From assembly GCA_910587595.1 (NCBI GenBank), contig CAJULQ010000002.1:1-64000 (forward strand): DNA of 64,000 bases. The letters are read 5' to 3'. Below are positions 57,358-64,000 of this stretch, one piece after another (position 1 is the stretch's first letter; each line of letters opens with the position of its first letter). The notes under the pieces were generated by a model. That model ran no database searches. It saw nothing but the letters and a program-made list of their open reading frames with translations, and was not told the DNA's origin. This stretch comes from an uncultured Christensenellaceae bacterium. Lineage in GTDB: Bacteria; Bacillota; Clostridia; Christensenellales; Pumilibacteraceae. The translations under genes were made by a program, and so were the position numbers.

Positions 57358-58377
57358 ATGAAAGCTTGGAGATTACACGAGGCGGGCAAGTTGACGCAAG
57401 ACGAATTGCCCGTGCAAAGCGTGGGCGAAGAATGCGTAAAACTGAAAACGTTGGCTTGCGGCATCAGCTTGAGCGACGTGTGGATGTATGAAGGCAAATT
57501 GCCCCTTTCGTCGGCGCCGCTCATCATCGGGCGGCAGTGCGTGGGGCTTGTTACCGAAACGGGCGCCTCGGTCACGGGACTGACTCGCGGCGACCGCGTG
57601 GCGGCCGATCCGTATGTGTTTTGCAAAACGTGCGCATCTTGCAAAAACAATCGCCCCGACGAGTGCGAAAAAATGCTGTGCTACGGCGTGGACGACAACG
57701 GGTTCATGAGCGATTTTTCGGTGGTGCCCGCGTCCATGCTGTATAAACTGCCCGACCGTATCAAAGACAACGACGCGGTGTTTATCGAACACATTGCGCT
57801 GTCTATCAATGCGGCGAGCAAATTGGCGCTCGAAAAGGGCGAACACATTGTGATCGTGGGCGCCGACGCATTGGGCATCATCATGGCGCAAGTGGCGCTC
57901 TATTACCAAGCCGTGCCCATTTTGGTGGATACCGACGCAGACATGTTGCGCATTGCCGAAAACTTGGGTATTTATTACACGGTGAACAGTGTGGAAACCG
58001 ACCCCATGAAAAAGATATTTGCCATTACGGGCGGCAAAATGGCGGAAACGGTGGCGTTTATCGCCACGTCGCGCATGGCGTTCGGCCGCAGTCTGGAATA
58101 TGCGGCGCAATGCGGGCGCGTGGCGCTCGTCGGGTGGAGCAAAATGAACGGCGACATCAGCGGCGCGTTTTCCACCGTTTTGAAACGCCAACTCAAAGTG
58201 ATGGGCGTAAACAACGGCGCGCGGCTGTTCTCGTCGGCCATCAATATGTTGGCCACGCGCACGGTAGACGTCAGCCCGCTCATCAGTTGCGAGATCGCAT
58301 TCGGCGAGGTGGAAAACTCCATACGCGCGCATGCCGAAAACAGAAACCGATTCGTGAAAGCGGTGGTGAAACCGTAA
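57358..58377 (+). CDS. Medium-chain zinc-type alcohol dehydrogenase family protein
   Basis: A 339-residue MDR-superfamily oxidoreductase. The catalytic-domain Cys is in CGISLSDVW near residue 35, and the structural zinc lobe has the four cysteines CKTCASCKNNRPDEC (near 86-100). The nucleotide fold follows with GADALGIIMAQVAL and acidic VDTDADML, implying NAD(H). The usual GHE of the catalytic zinc site reads GRQ (IIGRQCVG), so the normal zinc ligand His is lost. The substrate is unknown. It overlaps the next small gene by one base (TAATG). Confidence 0.82.
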   Translation: MKAWRLHEAGKLTQDELPVQSVGEECVKLKTLACGISLSDVWMYEGKLPLSSAPLIIGRQCVGLVTETGASVTGLTRGDRVAADPYVFCKTCASCKNNRPDECEKMLCYGVDDNGFMSDFSVVPASMLYKLPDRIKDNDAVFIEHIALSINAASKLALEKGEHIVIVGADALGIIMAQVALYYQAVPILVDTDADMLRIAENLGIYYTVNSVETDPMKKIFAITGGKMAETVAFIATSRMAFGRSLEYAAQCGRVALVGWSKMNGDISGAFSTVLKRQLKVMGVNNGARLFSSAINMLATRTVDVSPLISCEIAFGEVENSIRAHAENRNRFVKAVVKP

Positions 58378-58682
58378 TGGGCGTTAAAATACCGCGCAAA
58401 CAGCGCAAGTTGCAGATCATCAAAAAAGAGAACCGCGCGTTCGATTGCTTTGCCACCATAAAGCCGGACGCCTACTGCATGCCCAGCAAGTTTTACGCCA
58501 CCACGGTGTATTATCCCGCCACGAAAGAAGAAACGCAAACCTTTCTCACCACGATTGACGCCGCCGCCTATAAGGGCACCGAAAAGGTGAAAGACGTGTA
58601 TCTCACCGACGAGTTCGATACCGCGCGCGACGCGCTCAAATGGATCAAGCAAACGTTTGCCGAATTTTTGAAAATCGTTTGA
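58377..58682 (+). CDS. Small conserved-looking hypothetical protein
   Basis: A 101-residue cytosolic protein starting in the TAATG overlap with the dehydrogenase. The basic N-terminus (VKIPRKQRKLQIIKKENR) leads to a compact alpha/beta fold (FYATTVYYPATKEETQTFL, then a C-terminal helix DTARDALKWIKQTFAEFL). I do not recognise the family. Coupled translation suggests a link with the dehydrogenase, but the protein has no catalytic motif visible. Confidence 0.6.
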   Translation: MGVKIPRKQRKLQIIKKENRAFDCFATIKPDAYCMPSKFYATTVYYPATKEETQTFLTTIDAAAYKGTEKVKDVYLTDEFDTARDALKWIKQTFAEFLKIV

Positions 58683-58718
58683 TTTTGTCGGAAAATATGA
58701 AAATGCACGGCAAATCGG

Positions 58719-58747
58719 TTGCGGTTTGCAAAAAATCATGTTATAAT
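58719..58747 (+). promoter_or_regulatory. Sigma-A promoter of rpsF-ssb-rpsR
   Basis: TTGCGG, 17 nt and a consensus TATAAT. The leader before rpsF would be about 79 nt. Confidence 0.75.
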
Positions 58748-58750
58748 AAA

Positions 58751-58778
58751 AAGGCTTGGAACGATCGTTCCGAGCCTT
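58751..58778 (+). promoter_or_regulatory. Hairpin at the start of the rpsF leader
   Basis: AAGGCT-T-GGAACGA and TCGTTCC-G-AGCCTT form a near-perfect stem at the 5' end of the message, followed by a second small GC stem (58794-58802). The S6-S18 complex is known to bind leaders of this operon in many bacteria; whether this is that motif is not certain. It could instead be an upstream terminator for the dehydrogenase unit. Confidence 0.4.
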
Positions 58779-58832
58779 TCCTTACTCTCGCGCGAGCGAG
58801 GGTCAGAGACCAAAAGGAGGTAAAAAAGCAGT

Positions 58833-59114
58833 ATGAACAAGTACGAAGTCTTGTACATTCTCACGGCCAATCTCGACGAGTCGGTGAAAGAGGCGCAGAT
58901 CGAAAAATACAGCGCGCTCGTGACCGCCAACGGCGGCGAGGTGGAAAGTGTGAACAAGTGGGGTAACAAGCGTTTTGCCTACGAGATCGACGGTAAAAAC
59001 GACGGTTACTATGTGCTTATGAACTTTACCGCTGCCGCAGAGTTCCCGCAAGAATTGGAACGCCAAATGCGTATCAGCGACGAAGTGATCCGCTACATGG
59101 TTGTGCGCAAATAA
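58833..59114 (+). CDS. rpsF: Ribosomal protein bS6
   Basis: A 93-residue 30S protein that pairs with bS18 on the platform. It begins MNKYEVLYILTANLDE and contains the family strands WGNKRFAYEIDG and YYVLMNFTA, ending RYMVVRK without an acidic tail. CAAAAGGAGGTAAAAAAGCAGT precedes the ATG (SD AAAGGAGG). First gene of the conserved rpsF-ssb-rpsR operon, with 12 bp to ssb. Confidence 0.96.
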   Translation: MNKYEVLYILTANLDESVKEAQIEKYSALVTANGGEVESVNKWGNKRFAYEIDGKNDGYYVLMNFTAAAEFPQELERQMRISDEVIRYMVVRK

Positions 59115-59126
59115 GGAGTACGAACG

Positions 59127-59567
59127 ATGAACAAATGTATTTTGGTGGGCAACCTTACCCGCGACCCCGAACTTACGCAAACCACTTCGGGCATTTCCAT
59201 GTGTCGGTTTTCCATTGCGGTGAACCGCACCTACACGAATGCCAACGGCGAGCGTGAGGCCGATTTTATCAATATCATTACGTGGCGCGGTCTTGCCGAG
59301 AACTGCGGCAAATATCTGGCCAAAGGGCGTAAGGTAGCCGTGTGCGGGCAGATCCAAACGCGCAGCTACGACGATAAAGACGGCAACCGTCGGTATTCCA
59401 CCGAGGTAGTGGCCGACGACGTAGAGTTTATCGGCGGAGCGAACAGCGAAGGCGGCAACGCGTACGGCGGCGGCAGTGCTTTCGGCAATCGCGAGGAAAA
59501 GAGCGCCGCCCCCAAAAAGACGACCGGCGAATTAAAGCCGTTGGAAGACGACGACTTGCCGTTTTAA
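59127..59567 (+). CDS. ssb: Single-stranded DNA-binding protein
   Basis: A 146-residue chromosomal SSB that coats single-stranded DNA in replication and repair. The OB fold (residues 1-105) shows NKCILVGNLTRDPELTQT, FINIITWRGLAENCGKYLAKGRKVAVCGQI and RRYSTEVVADDVEFIG. A Gly/Asn-rich linker leads to the acidic recruitment tip LEDDDLPF. It is the standard middle gene between rpsF and rpsR. Compare the tail-less OB protein of the integrated element. Confidence 0.96.
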   Translation: MNKCILVGNLTRDPELTQTTSGISMCRFSIAVNRTYTNANGEREADFINIITWRGLAENCGKYLAKGRKVAVCGQIQTRSYDDKDGNRRYSTEVVADDVEFIGGANSEGGNAYGGGSAFGNREEKSAAPKKTTGELKPLEDDDLPF

Positions 59568-59612
59568 CGATAGCGGCGAATTATCAAAATGAATTGTAGA
59601 GGGCATTGAAAA

Positions 59613-59879
59613 ATGGAACAGAAAAAACCCGAGATCAACAGTGAAGACAAGGGCAAGCGCATGCGTCGCGCGCCCAAGAAAAAGGTGTGCGCTTTCTGCG
59701 TGGAAAAGGCCGAAGAGATCGATTACAAAGATGTTGCCAAGCTCAAACGGTATATCACCGAAAAAGGCAAGATCATTCCCCGCAGAACGAGCGGCATGTG
59801 CGCCGAACACCAACGCGCGTTGGCCGTGGCCATCAAACGCGCGCGCGTGATGGCGTTGTTGCCTTTCAAGGCGGAATAA
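59613..59879 (+). CDS. rpsR: Ribosomal protein bS18
   Basis: An 88-residue 30S protein, binding partner of bS6. It has KKKVCAFCVEKAEEIDYKDV near residue 20 and the rRNA-binding signature GKIIPRRTSGMCAEHQR. The zinc-type cysteines (CAFC) are present, the C+ form. AGAGGGCATTGAAAA precedes the ATG. Last gene of the operon; a 154-bp gap without a clear terminator follows. Confidence 0.96.
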   Translation: MEQKKPEINSEDKGKRMRRAPKKKVCAFCVEKAEEIDYKDVAKLKRYITEKGKIIPRRTSGMCAEHQRALAVAIKRARVMALLPFKAE

Positions 59880-60033
59880 CGGCGGCAACGCCGTGCTTTT
59901 CGCGGCGTCTTATATAGGCGCCGAGCGGCAAGCAAAACAAAGGCGGCATACTGTGCGTATGCTCGGCTTTTATCAAAAAGCGGTAGCGGCTCAATATTGT
60001 TGGGTCGCTATTTCAAAAAAGGGGACTTTAGGC

Positions 60034-61614
60034 ATGATCAGCGTAAACAACGTAACATTGCAGTTCGGCGGCCGCGTGCTGTTCGAAAACGTGAATATGA
60101 AATTCGCCAAGGGGAATTGCTACGGCATCATCGGCGCCAACGGCGCGGGCAAATCCACCTTTTTGCGTATTTTGAGCGGCGAGCTCGAACCCAACAAGGG
60201 CGACGTGACCATCGACAAAAACGAGCGCATGAGCGTTTTGATGCAAAACCAAAACGCGTATGACGCTTACAGTGTGCGCGAGGCGGTCATGTGGGGACAC
60301 AAGCGGCTCATGGAGGTGGCCAAAGAGCGGGACGAGTTGTATAACAAGCCCGACTTTTCGGACGCGGACGGCGAGCGCGCGGCCGTTTTGGAGGGCGAAT
60401 TTGCCGATATGAACGGCTATGAGGCGGAGTCGGCGGCCGAAACGCTGTTGTCGGGGCTGAAGATAGACAGCGCGCTGTTCGACACGTCTATGGCGGAATT
60501 GGACGCCAAACTCAAAGTAAAGGTGTTGTTGGCGCAAAGCCTATTCGGCGATCCCGATATTTTGGTGCTCGACGAGCCGACCAACAACTTAGACGCCAAA
60601 ACGGTGAAATGGTTGGAAGACTATTTGATGGAACTGTCCGACACCACCGTGATCATCGTGTCGCACAACCGCCACTTTCTCAATCGCGTGTGCACGCACA
60701 TTTGCGACGTAGACTTCAAGCAGATCAATCTGTTTGTGGGCAACTATGATTTTTGGTACGAAACCAGCCAATTGCTTGCCCGCCAAGCCAAAGAGCAAAA
60801 CAAGAAAATGGAGGCGCGCGCCAAAGAGTTGCAAGAGTTTATTGCACGCTTTTCGGCCAACGCCAGCAAATCCAAGCAAGCCACCAGCCGCAAGCGCGAG
60901 TTGGAAAAGATCCGTTTGGAAGATATCAAGCCGTCGTCGCGTCGCTATCCTTTTATCGATTTCAAGTATGAACGCGACATCGGCAACGAGATCTTGGAAG
61001 TGGAGGGGCTTACAAAGAAAGGCTATTTCGAAAACGTTTCGTTTAAGTTAAAGCGGGACGATAAGATCGGTTTTTTGTGTTCGTCCAGCCAAAGCATGAG
61101 CATGCTGTTCGACGTTCTCATGGGGTTAGAGACACCCGACGCGGGGTATTTCAAGTGGGGACAAACCATCACTGCCGCCTATTTGCCGCAAAACTACGAT
61201 AACTTTTTTGACGGCGTGGATCTGTCGTTGGTGGAATGGCTGAGCCAATACTCCAAAGACCACTATGAAGAATATTTGCGCGGCTGGTTGGGTCGCATGC
61301 TGTTTTCGGGACAAGAGGCGCTCAAAAAAGCCAAGGTGCTTTCGGGCGGCGAAAAGGTGCGTTGCATGTTGGCGCGCATGATGTTATTGGGCGCCAACTT
61401 CTTGATCTTCGACGAACCCACCAACCATCTCGATCTCGAGAGCATCACCGCGCTCAACAAGGGCATGACCAACTTCAAAGGCGGCATGTTGTTCGTAACG
61501 CACGACGAAGAGATCATTTCCACCGTGGCCAACCGCATCATAGAGATAGAGGGCGGCAAAAAAATACTCGACCGCGATATGACCTACGACGAATACCTCG
61601 AATTGGAATCATAA
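60034..61614 (+). CDS. ABC-F protein of the YbiT type with one degenerate ATP site
   Basis: A 526-residue soluble twin-ATPase of the translation-linked ABC-F family. The first domain has a good Walker A (GANGAGKST, near 34-42) and Walker B (ILVLDEPTNNLD), but where the signature should be it reads MAELDAKLKVKV. The linker (RFSANASKSKQATSRKRELEKI) is the YbiT-type P-site tRNA interaction motif. In the second domain Walker A is lost (LCSSSQSMSMLF) while the signature LSGGEKVRCML and FLIFDEPTNHLD are intact. So only one of the two composite ATP sites can work. GGGGACTTTAGGC precedes the ATG. Confidence 0.9.
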   Translation: MISVNNVTLQFGGRVLFENVNMKFAKGNCYGIIGANGAGKSTFLRILSGELEPNKGDVTIDKNERMSVLMQNQNAYDAYSVREAVMWGHKRLMEVAKERDELYNKPDFSDADGERAAVLEGEFADMNGYEAESAAETLLSGLKIDSALFDTSMAELDAKLKVKVLLAQSLFGDPDILVLDEPTNNLDAKTVKWLEDYLMELSDTTVIIVSHNRHFLNRVCTHICDVDFKQINLFVGNYDFWYETSQLLARQAKEQNKKMEARAKELQEFIARFSANASKSKQATSRKRELEKIRLEDIKPSSRRYPFIDFKYERDIGNEILEVEGLTKKGYFENVSFKLKRDDKIGFLCSSSQSMSMLFDVLMGLETPDAGYFKWGQTITAAYLPQNYDNFFDGVDLSLVEWLSQYSKDHYEEYLRGWLGRMLFSGQEALKKAKVLSGGEKVRCMLARMMLLGANFLIFDEPTNHLDLESITALNKGMTNFKGGMLFVTHDEEIISTVANRIIEIEGGKKILDRDMTYDEYLELES

Positions 61615-61644
61615 AATTCCGCGACAAGCAGGAGAGAAAAAAGA

Positions 61645-62367
61645 ATGCAGATCATTGTATGTGAAAATTACGACCAAATGAGCTTTCAAGGCGCGGAGAT
61701 AATAAAAAGCATTTTGTTGCACAACCCGTCCGCCGTGCTCGGCCTTGCTACGGGCAGCACGCCCATAGGCATGTACGGATTGTTGGCTGAGGCTTGCGCC
61801 CGCGGTGAGATCTCGTTTGCCGCCGCGCGCACCGTCAATTTGGACGAATACGTGGGGCTGGGCGAAAAGGACAGTCAAAGCTACGTGCATTTCATGCGCG
61901 AAAATTTATTTGACAAAGTGGACGTTCCCATGGCCAACACGCATTTACCCAACGGCAAGGCCGCCGATCTTGCGGCCGAGTGCGCGCGCTATTCGGCGCT
62001 ATTGGCCACGATGCCGCAAGACGTGCAAGTGCTCGGTTTGGGGAGCAACGGGCACATCGGTTTTAATGAGCCGGGCACGCCGTTCGACAGCACCACCTAT
62101 GTGGTGCGTCTTACGGAGAACACCATACGCGACAATTCCCGTCTGTTTGAAAAAATAGAGGACGTGCCCGTGCGTGCCGTTACCATGGGCATTTCGGAGA
62201 TCATGCGCGCCAAACGCATTTTGGTGATGGCGAGCGGCAAAAACAAGGCCAAAGCCGTGTTCGGCATGGTGAAAGGAAAAATCACCGAGGACTGTCCCGC
62301 CAGCGTGTTGCAACGCCACGCAGACGTTACGGTGGTGCTTGATAAAGACGCGGCAAGTTTGCTGTAA
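61645..62367 (+). CDS. nagB: Glucosamine-6-phosphate deaminase
   Basis: Converts glucosamine-6-phosphate to fructose-6-phosphate and ammonia. A 240-residue NagB with VLGLATGSTPIGMYG near residue 32, the catalytic segment TVNLDEYVGL (Asp) near 67 and LGLGSNGHIGFNEPG (His) near 131-145. This is the short, monomer-like Firmicutes form without the allosteric C-terminus of enterobacterial NagB. AGGAGAGAAAAAAGA precedes the ATG. It is followed by nagA, forming the amino-sugar use pair. Confidence 0.96.
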   Translation: MQIIVCENYDQMSFQGAEIIKSILLHNPSAVLGLATGSTPIGMYGLLAEACARGEISFAAARTVNLDEYVGLGEKDSQSYVHFMRENLFDKVDVPMANTHLPNGKAADLAAECARYSALLATMPQDVQVLGLGSNGHIGFNEPGTPFDSTTYVVRLTENTIRDNSRLFEKIEDVPVRAVTMGISEIMRAKRILVMASGKNKAKAVFGMVKGKITEDCPASVLQRHADVTVVLDKDAASLL

Positions 62368-62406
62368 AAGGGGCGTCGCGCGGCAAACCGAGGGAGAGGG
62401 CGTATC

Positions 62407-63546
62407 GTGAAAACTTTTCGAAAAACCCAAGTATATGCGGAAGGCAAGGGCATTGTGCGTACGGACGTAGCGTTCGATACGCACATTCGTTCTTTGGAAA
62501 ATAGTGCGGGCGATGCGATCGACTTGCCGGGCAATGCCATGGTGTTGCCCGCATTTATCGACCAGCACGTGCACGGCGCGGGCGGCGCCGATACCATGGA
62601 CGGCACCGTGGCCGCGTTGTCCGTTATGGCCGACGCCTTGGCCAAAGAGGGCACCGCGCGTTTTTTGGCCACCACCATGACGCAGAGCGACCAAAACACC
62701 CGCCGCGCGTTGCGGGCGGTCAAAGCGTATCGCGAGAGCGAACGGGCCGAGGGCGCGGGGCTGTTGGGCGTCCATTTGGAGGGGCCGTTCATTTCTCCCA
62801 AGCATATCGGCGCGCAACCGGCCGAATATGTGATATTGCCCGATACGGCTTTGTTCGATGCGTGGCAAAACGAGTCGGGCAACGCCGTGCGTTTGGTCAC
62901 TTTGGCGCCCGAACAAGAGGGCGCTTTGGCGCTCATACGGCATATCGTGCAGTGCGGCGTGCGCGTGTCGGCGGGGCATACCGATGCGGACTACGAACAA
63001 ATATGCGCCGCCGTGCAACAAGGCGCCACATGCGTTACGCACACGTATAACGCGCAAAAAGGCTTGCATCATCGAGAGATCGGCACGGTGGGCGCGGCGT
63101 TGTATTGCAACGATTTGTATACCGAACTGATCGCCGATACCGTGCACGTGTCGGTGCCCGCCATGCAACTGCTGTATAAAAACAAGCCGCGCGGCAAAGT
63201 TATCTTGATCACCGACGCCATTCGCGCCAAGGGGGCGGGCGAGGGCGAAAGCGAGTTGGGCGGCCAGCCCGTGTTCGTGCGCGGCGGCGAGGCGCGCTTA
63301 CTTAACGGCGCGTTGGCGGGCAGCGTGCTTGCTATGAACGTAGCGGTGCGCAATATGATAGAGAAAACGGGCGTGCCTTTGTGCGAGGCGGTGGACTGCG
63401 CGACCGCCGATCCCGCAAAACATTTGGGTGTTTTCAACGAATACGGCAGTATCCGAGAGGGCAAACGCGCCGATTTTGCGGTGGTGGATGAACACATGCG
63501 CGTGATCATGACCGTGCGCGACGGCGAGATTGTTTATAAAGCGTGA
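62407..63546 (+). CDS. nagA: N-acetylglucosamine-6-phosphate deacetylase
   Basis: Removes acetate from GlcNAc-6-phosphate, supplying NagB. An amidohydrolase of 379 residues. The first metal motif is altered to FIDQHVHGAGG (near 51-61, the usual HxH-type position reading HVHG), with GVHLEGPFISPKH near 120 (metal Glu), AGHTDADYEQ near 192, THTYNAQKGLHHRE near 212-225 and LITDAIRAKG near 272 (catalytic Asp). It starts at GTG with GAGGGAGAGGGCGTATC before it. Second gene of nagBA. Confidence 0.95.
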   Translation: MKTFRKTQVYAEGKGIVRTDVAFDTHIRSLENSAGDAIDLPGNAMVLPAFIDQHVHGAGGADTMDGTVAALSVMADALAKEGTARFLATTMTQSDQNTRRALRAVKAYRESERAEGAGLLGVHLEGPFISPKHIGAQPAEYVILPDTALFDAWQNESGNAVRLVTLAPEQEGALALIRHIVQCGVRVSAGHTDADYEQICAAVQQGATCVTHTYNAQKGLHHREIGTVGAALYCNDLYTELIADTVHVSVPAMQLLYKNKPRGKVILITDAIRAKGAGEGESELGGQPVFVRGGEARLLNGALAGSVLAMNVAVRNMIEKTGVPLCEAVDCATADPAKHLGVFNEYGSIREGKRADFAVVDEHMRVIMTVRDGEIVYKA

Positions 63547-63567
63547 GAATATGTTTTACGGCATAAT

Positions 63568-63605
63568 AAAACGGTATCCGCCCTTGCGGGCGAATACCGT
63601 TTTTG
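63568..63605. terminator. Bidirectional terminator
   Basis: ACGGTATCCGCCC and GGGCGAATACCGT form a stem with one mismatch and a 4-nt loop, with A-rich and T5 flanks. It serves nagA and the convergent Cys-rich gene. Confidence 0.85.
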
Positions 63606-63631
63606 CAGGTAGGGATTGCGCAAATAGATAA

Positions 63632-63871
63632 TTATCTGCGGCAGCAGCCACAGAACAGTCTGCGGAAACAGTCGCAAATGTTGCAACCGCACGAACGGGT
63701 GCGGCAGCAGCAAGTCTGCCGTCTGCATTCGCAGTTGTTGTGGTTCTCGTTTCCGCATTGGCACCCGCCGTTGCCGTGCGAATGGTTATCGCACGGGTTT
63801 TGGTGCGGGCAACGGCCGCAACCGCAAGAGCAAACGGGACACGATTGGTTGTAGTTGTCGAATTCGTTCAT
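63632..63871 (-). CDS. Cys/His/Asn-rich small protein, spore-coat-like
   Basis: A 79-residue protein with 20 cysteines and several histidines, arranged as CPVCSCGCGRC, then CQCG, then CCCRTRSCGCNICDC and FCGCC. Clostridial spore coats contain small cysteine-rich proteins of this kind, but metal binding is equally possible; no named family is recognised. CGGAGGATAAAATC precedes the ATG. The upstream CATAGTAT (minus strand, near 63894-63901) resembles the -10 of mother-cell sporulation sigma factors, weak support for sporulation expression. Confidence 0.7.
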   Translation of the reverse strand: MNEFDNYNQSCPVCSCGCGRCPHQNPCDNHSHGNGGCQCGNENHNNCECRRQTCCCRTRSCGCNICDCFRRLFCGCCRR

Positions 63872-63965
63872 GATTTTATCCTCCGTATACTATCATACTA
63901 TGCGCGGCCGTTGCATGAGGTGTGTTTGCAATAGCAAAATTTTGTAAAAAAATTGCTGAGAATGC

Positions 63966-63994
63966 TTGACATCGGACAAGCTATACTATATAAT
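63966..63994 (+). promoter_or_regulatory. Consensus sigma-A promoter at the right edge
   Basis: TTGACA, 17 nt and TATAAT. The gene it drives begins beyond the window. Confidence 0.85.
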
Positions 63995-64000
63995 AACAGT

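Overview
The window looks like chromosome from a spore-forming, Gram-positive-type Clostridia bacterium, probably an uncultured gut lineage of the Christensenellales kind (the lineage is inference). Supporting signs are a germination protease gene (gpr), a Spo0A-C-like remnant, CdaA, a DUF421/DUF4363 pair, an MsmX-type sugar ATPase, a type-2-like IleS, many lipoproteins with no outer-membrane genes, strong AGGAGG ribosome sites, and sigma-A promoters with 17-18 bp spacers in front of most transcription units.

Layout. 0-5 kb: leftward argC-argB-argD-argF-GNAT operon with an ARG box inside its promoter. 5-7.5 kb: convergent pair, a zinc-ribbon membrane protein and a zinc-ribbon Ser/Thr kinase. 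7.6-14 kb: ileS, an RlmI-like methyltransferase, an RluA-type pseudouridine synthase and galT. 14-19 kb: NlpC/P60 hydrolase, DUF421/DUF4363, holA, and a membrane protein overlapped by an M28-like lipoprotein that has lost metal ligands. 19.8-23.5 kb: cdaA, a 46-residue CdaR-like microprotein, DUF1015 and aspartate kinase. 23.5-29.8 kb: MATE exporter, bS20 with a long tail, gpr, murI, and the radical-SAM/DUF4130 DNA-repair pair.

29.8-33.6 kb is a compact 3.65-kb integrative element in the 3' half of tRNA-Leu(CAA). It is bounded by 75-bp direct repeats and carries an integrase, an OB-fold protein, a sigma-like protein, two tiny genes, an XRE repressor with three operators, and a non-coding segment with nested inverted repeats and iteron-like sites on a 26-bp period. 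No replicase, relaxase or capsid gene is recognisable. A Spo0A-C-like pseudogene follows.

34.2-41.7 kb is a possible cell-envelope redox locus: a membrane protein ending in a CxxC tail, a membrane Fe-S protein fused to a TlpA-type thioredoxin, and, facing it, two lipoproteins. One lipoprotein has its own thioredoxin domain, and both carry a recurring EWLxxC module. I find this locus and the mini-element the most interesting parts of the window.

41.9-47 kb: a 713-residue sugar-ABC ATPase with a Lys/Ala/Pro tail, dispersed repeats, and a leftward marR-cysE-cysS operon whose marR appears to start at AUA. A CIRCE-like operator with no heat-shock gene beside it lies at 47.0 kb. 47.3-55.8 kb is one gene for a 2851-residue signal-anchored surface protein. 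55.8-64 kb: a PRTase, mscL, a zinc-type dehydrogenase, rpsF-ssb-rpsR, an asymmetric ABC-F protein, nagB-nagA and a Cys-rich small protein. The window ends on a promoter facing right.
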